In this document: one piece after another, positions 22,478-33,082 of the stretch
How positions within the stretch are numbered: position 1 is the first letter of the stretch
How the letters are laid out: each line of letters starts with the position of its first letter
Translations under genes and position numbers: made by a program
The notes under the pieces: model-generated
Told to the model about the DNA's origin: nothing
What the model saw: only the letters and a program-made list of their open reading frames with translations
Database searches by the model: none
Source of the DNA: Paraphysoderma sedebokerense
Lineage: Eukaryota > Blastocladiomycota > Physodermatomycetes > Physodermatales > Physodermataceae
NCBI GenBank assembly: GCA_025602915.1
Contig: JAHLJZ010000046.1
Location: forward strand, 1 to 64,000
Length of the DNA stretch: 64,000 nucleotides
Reading direction: 5' to 3'

Positions 22478-24018
22478 GTGTCATTCACCACAACTGCACT
22501 GAAATCATTTCCAACTCTTGTCTTAAATATATCTCACCAGCGACATCACTTTTTTGCATTCGGATACCCTTTAAACATGACGTCTGGTACATCTAGTAGA
22601 TTACTAGCCATCCTCGGGGGCATCGCCGCTGGAACCGGTTCGTACTCTGTACTCGGCTTACCTAATCGGCCTCGTCTGATTTCTCTGTTGCATGTTATGG
22701 CAGCAGGCCCGCAATCAAAAGTGGTTTTAATCTAAATACAGTCAAACCGTCTTTTATTAAACAAGGAACCTTCTATGCCTATCGCACTTTGTCTGGTACC
22801 TCGGGTCATCCCAAAATCAAAACCACCCCAACCCAAGATCCGCCTTTGAATCCTAAAGAGTTTCGTCCCTTCACATTAACCTCTGTTACAACTGTATCGC
22901 CAAATACTTCAATCTTTCGCTTCGCCTTAAATGAGGGTCAAAAGTTGAATATGCCGGTTGCTAGTTTTGTGTTGACAGAGTTCAAAGATGCGGAAGGGAA
23001 ATCAGTTACGAGACCTTATACCCCTGTTAGTAAAGAAAACGAACAAGGTGGATTTGAGCTGTTGATCAAGAAGTATGAAAGTATGTTTCCTCCGTGCATT
23101 ATAGTACATGCCTTCCGTTTTGTCATCTAGCAGAAATCACAAATCTTGTTGATTGACCTCAAATTTCCATTTGCGTTTCAGATGGGCCAATGAGTACCCA
23201 TATCCATTCCCTTAAACCCGGTGATGATTTAATGGTCAAAGGACCTCTTCTCAAATACAAGTATGAGCCAAACATGCATAAAGAGATCGGAATGGTAGGA
23301 TTGTTTGATTTCTCCTGCATTTGATTGTTTGATCGATCGCCCATCATTTGCCTGCGGTTTTGCCAACATATCGATGGACAATTGCATGGATGTAAGCTAA
23401 TACTTATGGTCTATAGATTGCTGGTGGCACAGGTATCACTCCCATGTTGCAGGTGGTTCATAAAATACTCGAGTATGTCGTCTTATTCTTTAGCCGTTTA
23501 TACTATACCCCTGACTTCGATCGACTCTTGATTTTTTGCGCGATCTTAATTCGACATTAATATTATTGCGTTATAAACTATAGCAATCCTGCCGACAAAA
23601 CTCGTGTTTCCCTCATCTTCGGTAATATCAGTGAAAACGATATCCTATTAAAGCAAGAACTCGATTCACTCGCCCGTAAGCACGTAGATAGATTCAGAGT
23701 TGTGTACACGGTTGATAAAACATCTACTAAAGACTGGAAAGGTGAAGTTGGTTACGTCACAAAAGATATGATCAGCAAATGGTTACCTGGACCAAAGAAT
23801 GAAAATGTTAAAGTGTTTATATGTGGACCTCGTATGTTTTTTTGTCTTTCTTTATACCTAGTCTTTAGCGTATGAACTAAGAATTGACCATCCTGTTAAT
23901 CATAGCGCCAATGGTTAAAACGATTGCGGGATCTAAAGCCCCAGACTATTCTCAAGGTGAATTAGACGGTGTATTGAAGGCTATGGGTTATTCCAAGGAT
24001 CAAGTATTCAAATTCTAG
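22478..24018 (+). CDS. NADH-cytochrome b5 reductase (Mcr1-like)
   Basis: An FAD enzyme passing electrons from NADH to cytochrome b5, usually anchored in the outer mitochondrial or ER membrane. About six exons. A hydrophobic anchor ([16 protein letters not shown]) is followed by [15 protein letters not shown]. The FAD-binding RPYTP motif lies at about 23015 and the [11 protein letters not shown] block at about 23245. The NADH-binding [18 protein letters not shown] spans the splice site near 23415. ICGPPPM is built across the intron at about 23830-23905. The end is YSKDQVFKF. Two in-frame starts exist. ATG 22577 begins close to the membrane anchor. ATG 22478 adds 33 residues rich in hydroxyl and basic residues that could be a mitochondrial leader. 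The first intron near 22600-22690 is my weakest junction. Confidence 0.88.
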
Positions 24019-24716
24019 AGTGTGGCGCAGATTGATTGGAGATTCTGTTAAATGTTTGGGTATGCTCAATGAATGGTGGTAATTTTACTTTCTGAATTTG
24101 TTGTCTGCCCTGAAATAATGATGGTGAATAAATACATGCTGCACAATTCAATGATGCGACGACAAAGCTCATTGTAAACGCTCCTGTGCGAATCGACTAA
24201 CCAGATAATGCTATTTACAGGTTGAAAATTCGAGTTAACGCAAGTTGTTCAACCCATTTGCTTTCAAAGTTCATACATCTGTTTATTCGGAGTCTTATCT
24301 CTTTTAAGTCGCTACACTTACTCATGAACTCACTGGAGCTAACGTTGTAGCCCAAATACGGATTGAAGTATACTGATTAGGCTGAATAATGTCAGTATGG
24401 TCACAGCTTTTTAAGTTCAACTACTGCCTGCACACGGCGATATATCGAAATATGTAACTTATGGATGAACAAATCAATCATTATATGTCCATTATGGTCT
24501 ATCAAGTTACATTTAGATTTTACCAGTCAGCATCAGGAATTTAGGATTCCCAGACTCATGTCCTTTTCAACGTACATTGAATTTTTCATTTATCATTTAC
24601 ATATACTATATTGCTTCGCGTAATCTAAAATGATACTATGGAATATGGATAGCCAGACCGAATCTTCTACATTATTTAGACACATCCAGATACATTTGAA
24701 CCCTTTCCTTACATTT
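24019..24716. other. Spacer, no gene recognised
   Basis: About 700 bp of A+T-rich DNA; nothing supported on either strand. Confidence 0.4.
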
Positions 24717-24975
24717 TTCCCAGTTTTGCACTGCATATGACAGGACACCGAACTCTCAATATTGTTTCACGGTCACTTTTTGACCTGTCAAGAAAAATGG
24801 AATTGTTATGCAGACTCTTAATTCCGGGCCCGATGCGGATATTTGGTATATTGCCGACACTGTCACTCAAACCGGGGCCATTGTTTAACGAGTGTAATGA
24901 ACTAGAACATTTTAGAATGGTGGTTGAACAAAGATTGAGTGGAATCTGAAGTCGATGACGGGGTGGTTGAAAATT
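24717..24975 (-). pseudogene. Truncated copy of the enoyl-CoA hydratase gene
   Basis: This block aligns with about 27760-28105, inside the intact hydratase gene, in the same orientation. Shared words include TTTTGCACT(G/A)CAT, CGGTCACTTT.TGACC.GTCAAGAAAAA, TGATGCGGAT or CGATGCGGAT, GCGGGGCCATTG-like sequence and AGATTGAGTGG.ATCT. About 75-80 bp of the parent are missing in the middle, and both ends are absent. No usable frame remains. It is a dead fragment of a host-gene duplication, not a second enzyme. Confidence 0.8.
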
Positions 24976-25012
24976 GATCCAATACGACCTTATCGAAGCC
25001 GCATTTTTTGAA

Positions 25013-25390
25013 CTATTCATCCTCAGTGAACTTCAAATTCACATTTTCCCATTTAAGTCGCAAGTCATTCCCCAATTTCGTATAATCATCGGCAACTTTT
25101 ATAAACCAACTATAGTAGTCAAGGAAAACTCCTTTGTTGTGATCAGTTTTTCCAATAAAAACTTCAGCATTGAACGGGTCGGGAATGTATCCAATAACAT
25201 GGTAATAAGGACCCCGTGGACCTTCATAGTCCGAATCAATCTTCATTGTCAGGGGACCCCAACCATCGACCGTACCGATATTGACTTCTTTTAAGTCATT
25301 GTTCCTAACGAAGGTGGGGAGGTCTTGAATATCTACTTTTCTTAACTGCTCCAAAGTGTCTTCGCAATTTTTCTCCGAGCCTACGGACAC
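25013..25390 (-). CDS. Esterase-like fragment, 125 residues
   Basis: An uninterrupted 125-residue frame, rich in Asp, Lys and aromatic residues. The order 'CEDTLEQLRKVDIQDLPTF ... GTVDGWGPLTM ... NAEVFIGKTDHNKGVF' resembles the stretch of type-B carboxylesterases that runs from C--LR-----L through the PxxDG block to the IG-T--EG-- motif. The catalytic Ser region and the N-terminal half are absent, and no matching exons were found upstream. It may be an exon of a decayed gene or an unrelated small protein. It sits between the hydratase fragment and the peptidase gene, in a stretch that looks like a gene graveyard. Confidence 0.4.
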   Translation of the reverse strand: MSVGSEKNCEDTLEQLRKVDIQDLPTFVRNNDLKEVNIGTVDGWGPLTMKIDSDYEGPRGPYYHVIGYIPDPFNAEVFIGKTDHNKGVFLDYYSWFIKVADDYTKLGNDLRLKWENVNLKFTEDE

Positions 25391-25779
25391 GAACCATTAT
25401 TGATTAGCACATTCGAATCTAAAGGAACATAGGTTATACATAAAAACATAGATAGACACAAGAACCTTGTTGTTCGTTTGCATCACTCTTCTCTGCACCT
25501 AGGTTTGTGAAATATCATGAGTGACGATTCGTCCAATTGTTTTTTCATTATTTTTTTGATGTGCGATACGTACCGGATTCATATTTTTCGTGGCTTCTTT
25601 GTTTTACATTTTTTCGGATGTCTGTAGTGGATCTACTTAGATTAGGTTGTTGTGAGTGATAAGTAAGTAAGCGAAAGTACCATCCGAAAGTAGTGTGATA
25701 TTTCGAAATGATTCGGATGACCACCATTGTTCTATTCAGATTCGTAGACCATTAATTTAAATCTAAGATTAACTCTATA
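25391..25779. other. Spacer, no gene recognised
   Basis: About 390 bp, nothing supported. Confidence 0.4.
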
Positions 25780-26970
25780 CTACACGACTGAAATGGCTGT
25801 CATACTTATACCCTTCTCTTCAGGTGTCGCCTGCATGCAACATATTAACGTGCTGAAAAACAACGTTGATCAGTAAAAATGTAGATAGTACACTGAGAAA
25901 ATCATGTAAATACCCTTTCCATTTTATTTCCTTTTGAGAATTCCATCGGGAGTGGATCTGAACCAGATCTTCAAGCGCCCTCTCCCTCTCGTCTTGATAG
26001 AATTTAGTCTTCGCTGACATTCCCACAGACTTGCTTAGAGAAGCTAAGAGACTTAGTCTCTGGTACTGATCCTCAAGGATGCCCTCCTCCCAAATCTGTT
26101 GCATGATTACATTCACAACTTCGAAGTCCGTAGCGCAGCCCATTGAAATGCTGCACCAGCTAAAACCATGCTTTCCTCTATAACGATAGGACACCCAGAC
26201 TGCCCAGGTTTAAGCATTGTACTGAATGATCGATCATTTCCAACGATCCCTTTCATTTCGATAATATCGCCGTCTGAATTAATCTTGACGGCAGGATATT
26301 ACGAAATTAGTATTGTTAACAGCAACGAAAAGGGCGTTCTACTTACTGCAAGTGCGGTAGCTTCTTTACCCTCGAAATCTTTCATCCACTCCTTCTCTAT
26401 ACACTCCAGATTTGTGTGTGGAATGTTCCTTGTATGCCACAACCGCTCAATAGAAGGGCTTCCGCCATGGAAGAATCCCAGAGCATCTTTAACAAAGCAA
26501 CCATTCTTGAAAGTAATAAGGCAAAGCTCCAGACCATCCTCGTGTAAGAACAGTTTTATGTCTACATTATCGTTTGATAAATCGACCTAAAAATGGTGCT
26601 TGTAAACAGCGTGCCACAGAAGAGCAGCAGAATCAAAGTCACTTACTCGCAGTTCTTCTTCTCTAAATCCAGGGATCCTCGGGAAGAAAATTTGAACTTT
26701 CATTGCGCTGATGTCGGATTGCGGCAGGCCATGTCGGTTGGTGACGATTCGCTTTTGGTCTAGTAAAAATCCATGAAACATGACAACAGTATTGCTCTGA
26801 CTTTGTGCTTCAGATGGGTCGCAGTCGGATGCATTCCAGATGGAGGCTTTCTGGTTCAGGCGTTCACTATCCATCAATTCAAATGCTAGAGTCTTAGAGC
26901 ATGCAAACGAGTGAAATGAGTCCAGACTAGTCAGTAGCGGTATGAATTCTGCTGGACAACAGACTGACAT
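25780..26970 (-). CDS. Trypsin-like peptidase-fold protein
   Basis: Starts MSVCCPAEFIPLLTSLDSFH. A catalytic-His-like block, HGFLLDQKRIVTNRHGLP, lies at about 26740, and a serine-type active-site block, LKPGQSGCPIV, at about 26200. Both are spaced as in trypsin-fold (HtrA/S1-like) peptidases. DLSNDNVDIKLFLHEDG (about 26560) could supply the Asp. Introns fit at about 26640-26590 and 26350-26300. After the active-site Ser block the frame changes. A GT-AG intron of about 70 bp can restore it, leading to IWEEGILEDQYQRL... and a helical C-terminal tail that ends near 25780 after one more intron. The tail is not typical of the family. No signal peptide is seen. The substrate is unknown, and the last exon boundaries are tentative. 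Confidence 0.6.
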
Positions 26971-27511
26971 TGGACATCATGACCTCTGAGGCGTCGGTCA
27001 GCCCCCTGGTCGTTGAAGCGAATTCTTGTTCACTGGTTCACAGTTCATCCTGTGAACTAAACAGATATATGGACCGCAGTGCGAAATCACTCGAGTTCGG
27101 GGCTAGCATACATGGTCATTCTGAGTTCAAATTCGGTTAGATCGCTACCCATAATCAAGCAACTCTAGATCCATAGTCTTCAGCCAAATTGAAATTAGAA
27201 GTATTCTGACTTGGTGTGATTGTTCTCAGTATTGTTCCAGTTCCACCGCTGCTGTGTTAGCCCCAATAAAGGTAACTATACAGCGCCCCAGATTACTCAT
27301 CCAACTCACGTTCCCACTTCGATAACGAGAATTTGACATTAATTTTGTTGAATGCGCAACTAAAAATAGTATGTAATAATGGTTTGATCACTATTGTTTG
27401 AACTCGAATGAATTGCTCATCAAAAGCTATGATATAAAATACTACAAGGACGACACGATACTCGAGTACGTATCTAAAATAGTGTGCAAAGATGAGGCCG
27501 TCTACATTCTT
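26971..27511. other. Spacer, no gene recognised
   Basis: About 540 bp containing the peptidase promoter side and the hydratase 3' flank; no motif stands out. Confidence 0.4.
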
Positions 27512-28354
27512 TTACAGTTTAGACTTTTGAAATTCAACCCAATCTGGTTTTTCCTTGCTGAGGAAAGAACTGATTCCGTAGACTGCCTCATCTGATTTCA
27601 ACATTTCATTAAACAATCCTTTCACCTCATTCACCACGTCATTATCCATCCAAGGCGCTCTACCAACCGTTCTAACTAACCGCTTCGCCATTCCCATTGC
27701 ATTCGGTGCACTACTTTTCAACACGTCCAGATACTTTTGGACTTTTTCTTTACCTTCTTCTAAATTTTGCACTACATCTGACACGACTCCCAACTCTAAG
27801 CATTCTTTCGCGGTCACTTTCTGACCGGTCAAGAAAAACTGTTTTGTTTTGTAGACTCCTAATTCTGGGACAATGAATAAAGAGATGAGAGAAGGGATGA
27901 TGCCACGTTTGATTTCTGGGAAAGAGATATAAGCGTTTGATAACATGATGCGGATGTCGGAGAGGAATAAAATGCCGACCCCGCCACCTAAAGCGGGGCC
28001 ATTGACTAGTGTAATTATGGGTTTAGGACAGTTTCGAATGGTAGTGAATAAATTCAACGAAGATTGAGTGGGATCTTGATCGGATGACGGAGTGGACGAG
28101 GACGACGAGGCAAGGGATGACCCCAGGTTCATTCCTGTGCAAAAGTATTTTCCAGTAGCTGTCAAGACGATGTAGTTGATGAGAGGGGCGGAGGAAGAGA
28201 GATAGGAGAATACAGAGATGAGTTCAGCGGCCATTGTGGGAGTGATAGAATTGCCTTGCTTTGGGTTGTTGAGAGTGACTGTGGCGAGAGGCGGGGTCAG
28301 AGACAGGATGACGGACTTTAGATTTGCGGGTGGCGGGGAGGACTTGGAAGACAT
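27512..28354 (-). CDS. Enoyl-CoA hydratase/isomerase family protein, PTS1 (SKL)
   Basis: 280 residues, intronless. A crotonase fold with the oxyanion-hole segments KYFCTGMNLG and NGPALGGGVGILFLSDIRI, and the SFPEIKRGIIPS segment with the catalytic-Glu position. A Ser-rich insert (SSSSSTPSSDQDPTQSS) follows the first motif. The C-terminus is FQKSKL, a canonical SKL peroxisomal targeting signal. It likely hydrates or isomerises an enoyl-CoA in peroxisomes; methylglutaconyl-CoA or a terpenoid analogue is possible given its neighbour. It is divergently transcribed from an acyl-CoA carboxyltransferase gene across about 750 bp. A truncated copy lies at 24717-24975. Confidence 0.9.
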   Translation of the reverse strand: MSSKSSPPPANLKSVILSLTPPLATVTLNNPKQGNSITPTMAAELISVFSYLSSSAPLINYIVLTATGKYFCTGMNLGSSLASSSSSTPSSDQDPTQSSLNLFTTIRNCPKPIITLVNGPALGGGVGILFLSDIRIMLSNAYISFPEIKRGIIPSLISLFIVPELGVYKTKQFFLTGQKVTAKECLELGVVSDVVQNLEEGKEKVQKYLDVLKSSAPNAMGMAKRLVRTVGRAPWMDNDVVNEVKGLFNEMLKSDEAVYGISSFLSKEKPDWVEFQKSKL

Positions 28355-29102
28355 TTTAGCAAGATGTGATGTACGTAATTATGTGATATGGATATGGATA
28401 AAAGTATGGTGGTTGGTGGGAGTGATTGTGAATATCTGGACGATAGCGAATTGAGCCAGAAGATACAGTCAGTCAAGCTACTTTCCATTATATGTTCGCT
28501 GTATGATGTACTCACCAAAATCAGCGTCTTGACTACCTTTTAATGTAAGAAGAAACCGTCTTTAAATTTATATCATATAATCATTCGGACAGTAACAATG
28601 TACCCAAGAGGCCTTGGCAAGAGGGCAAACACTTTGGCGCGGAGGCAACTGATATTCAGAAGGGGAATGGAATCCTAAGCAACTTCAATCATTGTGATCA
28701 AGCATCCCCTCATATGTAATCCTGACTTAAGACAATGATTGCTGAATTGTTGAAATGTATTTTGAAAGCCTCCGTTGGACAGCACCAATTACTACTACAT
28801 CGTCAGCGATCTCAGACGCACCAGTGATACAACGGCGGAAGTGGTCGGAATTACATGCTGAGCTTACTCGGGATGGCATCCATGATCCCAAATGAGTTGT
28901 ATTTGTTGTGCTAGTTAATTCAACATTATAAAAATAATATCTATCTTGAGCTCAGTGAGATATAATTGTAATCTCTGCATTATTACACAATTGTTAAAAT
29001 TTCAAATTCCACAACCTCGGTGTTTAAGACTCGCTTCCATTTCAAATCAATCCCGACCCATTCAATCTCAACTATCACCGCACAAAACCAATTCAACGTA
29101 AA
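28355..29102. promoter_or_regulatory. Divergent promoter between hydratase and carboxyltransferase genes
   Basis: 748 bp between two outward-facing start codons; a shared control region is plausible because the products fit one pathway. No known operator recognised. Confidence 0.45.
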
Positions 29103-31777
29103 ATGGCATCGACTAACCAACCACCTTTCTCAAATGCCGCTCCCCGTATTAAATCCGTCATCAACAAAACCACACCAGAGTACACTAAAAACTATGGCGA
29201 CATGAAAACCTTGGTCGATGAGTTGCGCGAGAATTTGAAAAAGGCGACAGAACAGGGTAGAAAGAAGGACGTTGAGAGACATTTGAAGAGAGGGCAGCTT
29301 CTAGGTTTGTTCATGTTTGTTTACTACTGGTACCCAATACCTATCGATTCCGGGACTTTCAGCAGAGCGAGTCCAACCTGGTGTGAGGGCCAACACGTAG
29401 GGAGTGGGTAGTGAGCAGAAAAGGCACTGTTTCCCCTTAAACTAATGTAATGCAGGAGATTCTAACTATCCATTTGGTTTTCTGAATAATTGTCCATCAC
29501 ATGTATAATCACAGCCAGAGAACGGTACGTATCGCAACCTGATTCATTCATGTAACTTGCACTTGAGTAAGCCTTTCGAATCTCATACTTGATTCAATAG
29601 TGTCGAATTATTACTCGATGAAGATTCGCCATTTCTTGAACTCATGCCTTTAGGTGCTTTTCATGTTCATTTGATCTTTCTCGAGTCGAATTTGGCCCAA
29701 ATCCGAAATCATCATTAGAGAATTCGCGAACTAACTTATCCCGTTTATGTTTCAATTGTCCCTTACAAACCACAAATCTTCATGAATTATGAATGTTAAT
29801 TCATAAGCTGGTTTCGGGCAAGACGATATGACCTTAGGTGGATCGTTGATTACTGGTATCGGTTTAATTCACGGAATCGAATGCATGGTTACGGCTTCTG
29901 TCCCAACTTTGTTTGGAGGTGCAAATAATGAAGTTACTGGTATTTTCTTTCTAGTTTCCATGAACATTTACCAGCAATCAAATTAAATGAAGGTATTTCA
30001 CTTATTTATCAGTTCTTAAATCGCTCCGAGCCCAAGAAATAGCTATGCAAAATAACCTTCCAACCGTGAATCTTGTTCAAACGGTGAGTTGTATTTCATT
30101 CATCTGTCAGAACTTTCAGAATGCTGCAACTCCGACCTGACATGAATGTTTGTGTCACTTTATAGGCTGGTGCAAATTTATCTCAGCAAAGTAAAGTTTT
30201 TCATGCTGGTGGTGCAACTTTTAGGAATTTGGCTAGAATGTGAGAATCGATAACTTTATTTAACCTCTCGAACTATCTGTTGTGATTGCACATCTAACTT
30301 TCTGACGCACTTGGAATTTCAAAGTTCAAAAAAAGGAGTTCCAAATATGAGTGTTGTTTTCGGTAGTTCAACCGCGGGAGGTGCTTACTTGGTTGGTGAT
30401 TCCATTTTTTTATCACTGAGATTGTCCACTAACATTCGTAATCGTACCATCCAGCCGGGCATGTCAGATTATACCATCTTTGTCCGCAATCAAGCCCGCG
30501 TCTTCCTTGGCGGTCCACCCCTCGTATTCGCCGCAACAGGAGAAAAAACAACCGATGAAGCTTTAGGTGGAGCAGACATGCATTCTAAAGTGTCGGGCGT
30601 GAGTGACCATCTTGCAAGCGACGAATTTGATGCGATTCGAAAGGCCAGGGAATGGGTTAACGGCTTAGGCTGGACCTGGAAGAAACGCGGAGCGGAGAGC
30701 TTGCCAAAGTCGCTAACGAATGGAAGTAGCGTCGAGGAACCCTGGTATCCTATTGGTATCTAGCTTCTCCTTCTGTTCGCAAATCTTCTCTGCAACACAA
30801 TCTAATTCTCCAGTCTAGATGACCTTCTTGGTATCGTCTCTGCCAATATTAGAGTTCCGTTTGACGCACGAGAAGTTATCGCTCGCCTTGTCGACGGTTC
30901 TCGTTTCTCCGATTTCAAACCACTTTACGGACCCAATCTCATCACCGGGTGGGCAACGATTCATGGCCACCCAGTCGGGATACTTGCCAATAACAATGTT
31001 ATTTTCGTGAAAGAAGCGAATAAAGCTACTCAATTCATTAATCTGTGTAATATGAGGTAGGTCATCATCAACTTCAAAACTTTACCAGAGTACAGAGAAT
31101 AACAATATGCTGTTTCTGCAGGAATACGCCGCTTTTGTTTTTGAATAATATCACTGGATTTATGGTCGGTAAAAAGTATGAAGAAGATGGTATTATCAAG
31201 GCTGGTGCAAGATTTATCAAGTATGTGTTGCCACTAATTCGTATCGAATACTTTAAATTACTCATGTCCTTTGTCGATCTCAGTGCTGTTGCCAACTCTG
31301 GAGTTCCGGCAATTTCACTCATGATGGGAGCATCGTATGGTGCAGGAAATTACGCCATGTGCGGGAGAGCATATAACCCCCGATTTTTATTTTCATGGCC
31401 CAACTCTAAGTGTTCGGTGATGGGACCTGAACAATTAACTAACGTGATGGAAATTATTGCTAGGGAAGCTGCCCAAAAGTATGAATTCCTCCTTGCTCTT
31501 TTTATATGTTTTTAATAGTTGTGTACTCACTATTCCGTTATTTCTTTTTACCAGATCCGGCCGTAAAATCAACGAAGAACAACTCTCAATGCGAAAAGCC
31601 ATGTTAGGATCACTAGTAGAGGAAGAATCGTCGTGTTATTTTACCAGCTCAAGATTATTAGATGACGGTATTATTGATCCTAGGGAGACTAGAGATGTCT
31701 TGGCTATCTGTTTGAGTGTAGTATATGGTGAGAAGGTAGATGGTAAGACGATGCTTGGAGGAGTGAGTAGAATGTAA
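29103..31777 (+). CDS. Acyl-CoA carboxylase carboxyltransferase (methylcrotonoyl/geranoyl-CoA type beta subunit)
   Basis: Transfers carboxyl from biotin to an acyl-CoA; works with a separate biotin-carboxylase subunit not in this window. About ten exons. The order is [92 protein letters not shown] (a GTTGGT...CAG intron falls inside this block), [59 protein letters not shown] and [15 protein letters not shown]. The first-half motif is AGANLSQQ rather than the SGGAYLP of the usual mitochondrial MCC-beta, so this is the fungal paralogue group. There is no evident mitochondrial leader, and the C-terminus GGVSRM ends in SRM, a PTS1 variant. Peroxisomal location is an inference. Confidence 0.88.
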
Positions 31778-32712
31778 GTAGGGCAGAAAGGGGTCGGTAA
31801 ACTCAATGTGGCTGTTTTGTGGTTTTTTGGTTGATATCGCAGCCATGTGTGATTTACGTTGACAGATGTTAGGAGCGGCATGATTATCCAATAAAGCATT
31901 AGGGTACGAATACGGATGTTGTTGAGTCTTCGTCGAAAGCTAGTCAAATGAATGACATTTTTGAGTGTGGGATATCAACCCAGAATCTAGAAGCTAGAAT
32001 TGTTTCATAGATTCGGAACCTATATTGTACTTGTGCTTTGTAATTGAAAACGTATTTCATCTTCAAACGTTCTAGCACAAATTGGATACACATTTTCAAT
32101 TTTTGACTTGGATACAGTAGCTTCCGTGGAACATCGGACCTTCATAAATCGCAACCTGCTTAAAGTTAGAACCATCTAACGGATATAAGTCGTCGCAATT
32201 TTCATATCATCCGATACGCATCATATTTTCCGTAGCGGTTGAATTAATATCAGAGATATTCAATTTTAGACTTAATGAGGCGCTAGATGCTTACCGCGAC
32301 CTAAACAACCTGTTAATAGTTTCACATAACTAACTTTTGCCACCGCTAACCTCGTTCTAAATAAATTAACACTTATGTCTCAAATATTTTCCGTTAGACA
32401 ATATATTTTCCGAAACGCTTGAATAAATCCGATATTTTTACTTTTTGGCTTGAGGCGCCAGATGCGCGGTAGACCAATAGTCGTCCTTTCAGACACGAGA
32501 CTCGGTTTTTCCGTCGTCTCATCTCTGCCAAAAACGCCATACTGCTATTAAAGTGATATTGTAATCAAGGTGGTATTGTTATAAAAATGACGAGCTAATT
32601 TAACGGTTATAAAAAGACACATATATCTGCTGAATTCACTTCAGTTTAAAACACAAACTACAAAGCACAGTCTAGACCTTACTACCAAACATTAGAAGAA
32701 AATAAAAAAGAA
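31778..32712. promoter_or_regulatory. Upstream region of SSP copy E, with an internal duplication
   Basis: About 930 bp. At 32215-32300 and 32385-32475 a block of about 80 bp is repeated (ATATTTTCCG ... TTGAAT(A)AA ... TGAGGCGC(T/C)AGATGC). The second copy leads into the family promoter: TGAGGCGCCAGATG, ACGAGACTCGGTTTTT, then GACGAGCTAATTTAACG and the TATA-like TTATAAAAAG at about 32606. Confidence 0.6.
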
Positions 32713-33009
32713 ATGCGCGCTACTATTCTTGCAGTATTCATTTCTGCTCTATTTCTTGGGGTACATGGAAGTAAGTACCAGTAAATTTATATCAGATATC
32801 TTTGGTTGGCCGCTAACATATTTCAAAAAGCACCAGCCAGCCCACCAGAAATCCGCGCAGTACTCTCAGCAAGAGATTTTATGGAAATCTGTTATCGCAA
32901 GTGCGATGGAGTTATGGAATGCATAAGCCGCTGTTCAAAACAAGTTGAGCAGTGTCGGCCACAAGGTCCTCCGAAGAATGGTTCTTCGAAGAAACTGGTT
33001 CGGCCTTAA
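32713..33009 (+). CDS. Small secreted protein, Cys-pattern family, copy E
   Basis: Exons 32713-32770 and 32831-33009. Signal peptide MRATILAVFISALFLGVHG, and a phase-1 intron whose sequence matches that of copies A and C (GGCCGCTAACAT...TTTCAAAAAG). The mature part TPASPPEIRAVLSARDF... holds only five cysteines (C-x3-C-x5-C-x3-C-x6-C). The first family cysteine is missing and the central loop is half as long. A basic Pro/Lys tail ends KKLVRP. Its stop codon is only 74 bp from the end of the convergent coiled-coil copy 4. Probably secreted; function unknown. Confidence 0.8.
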
Positions 33010-33082
33010 TCTACAAAACGAAGTTTGAGGATCCCGCTCCTAATATGAATCAACCCCCAGTATTGTCAGTTTACCAGACATT

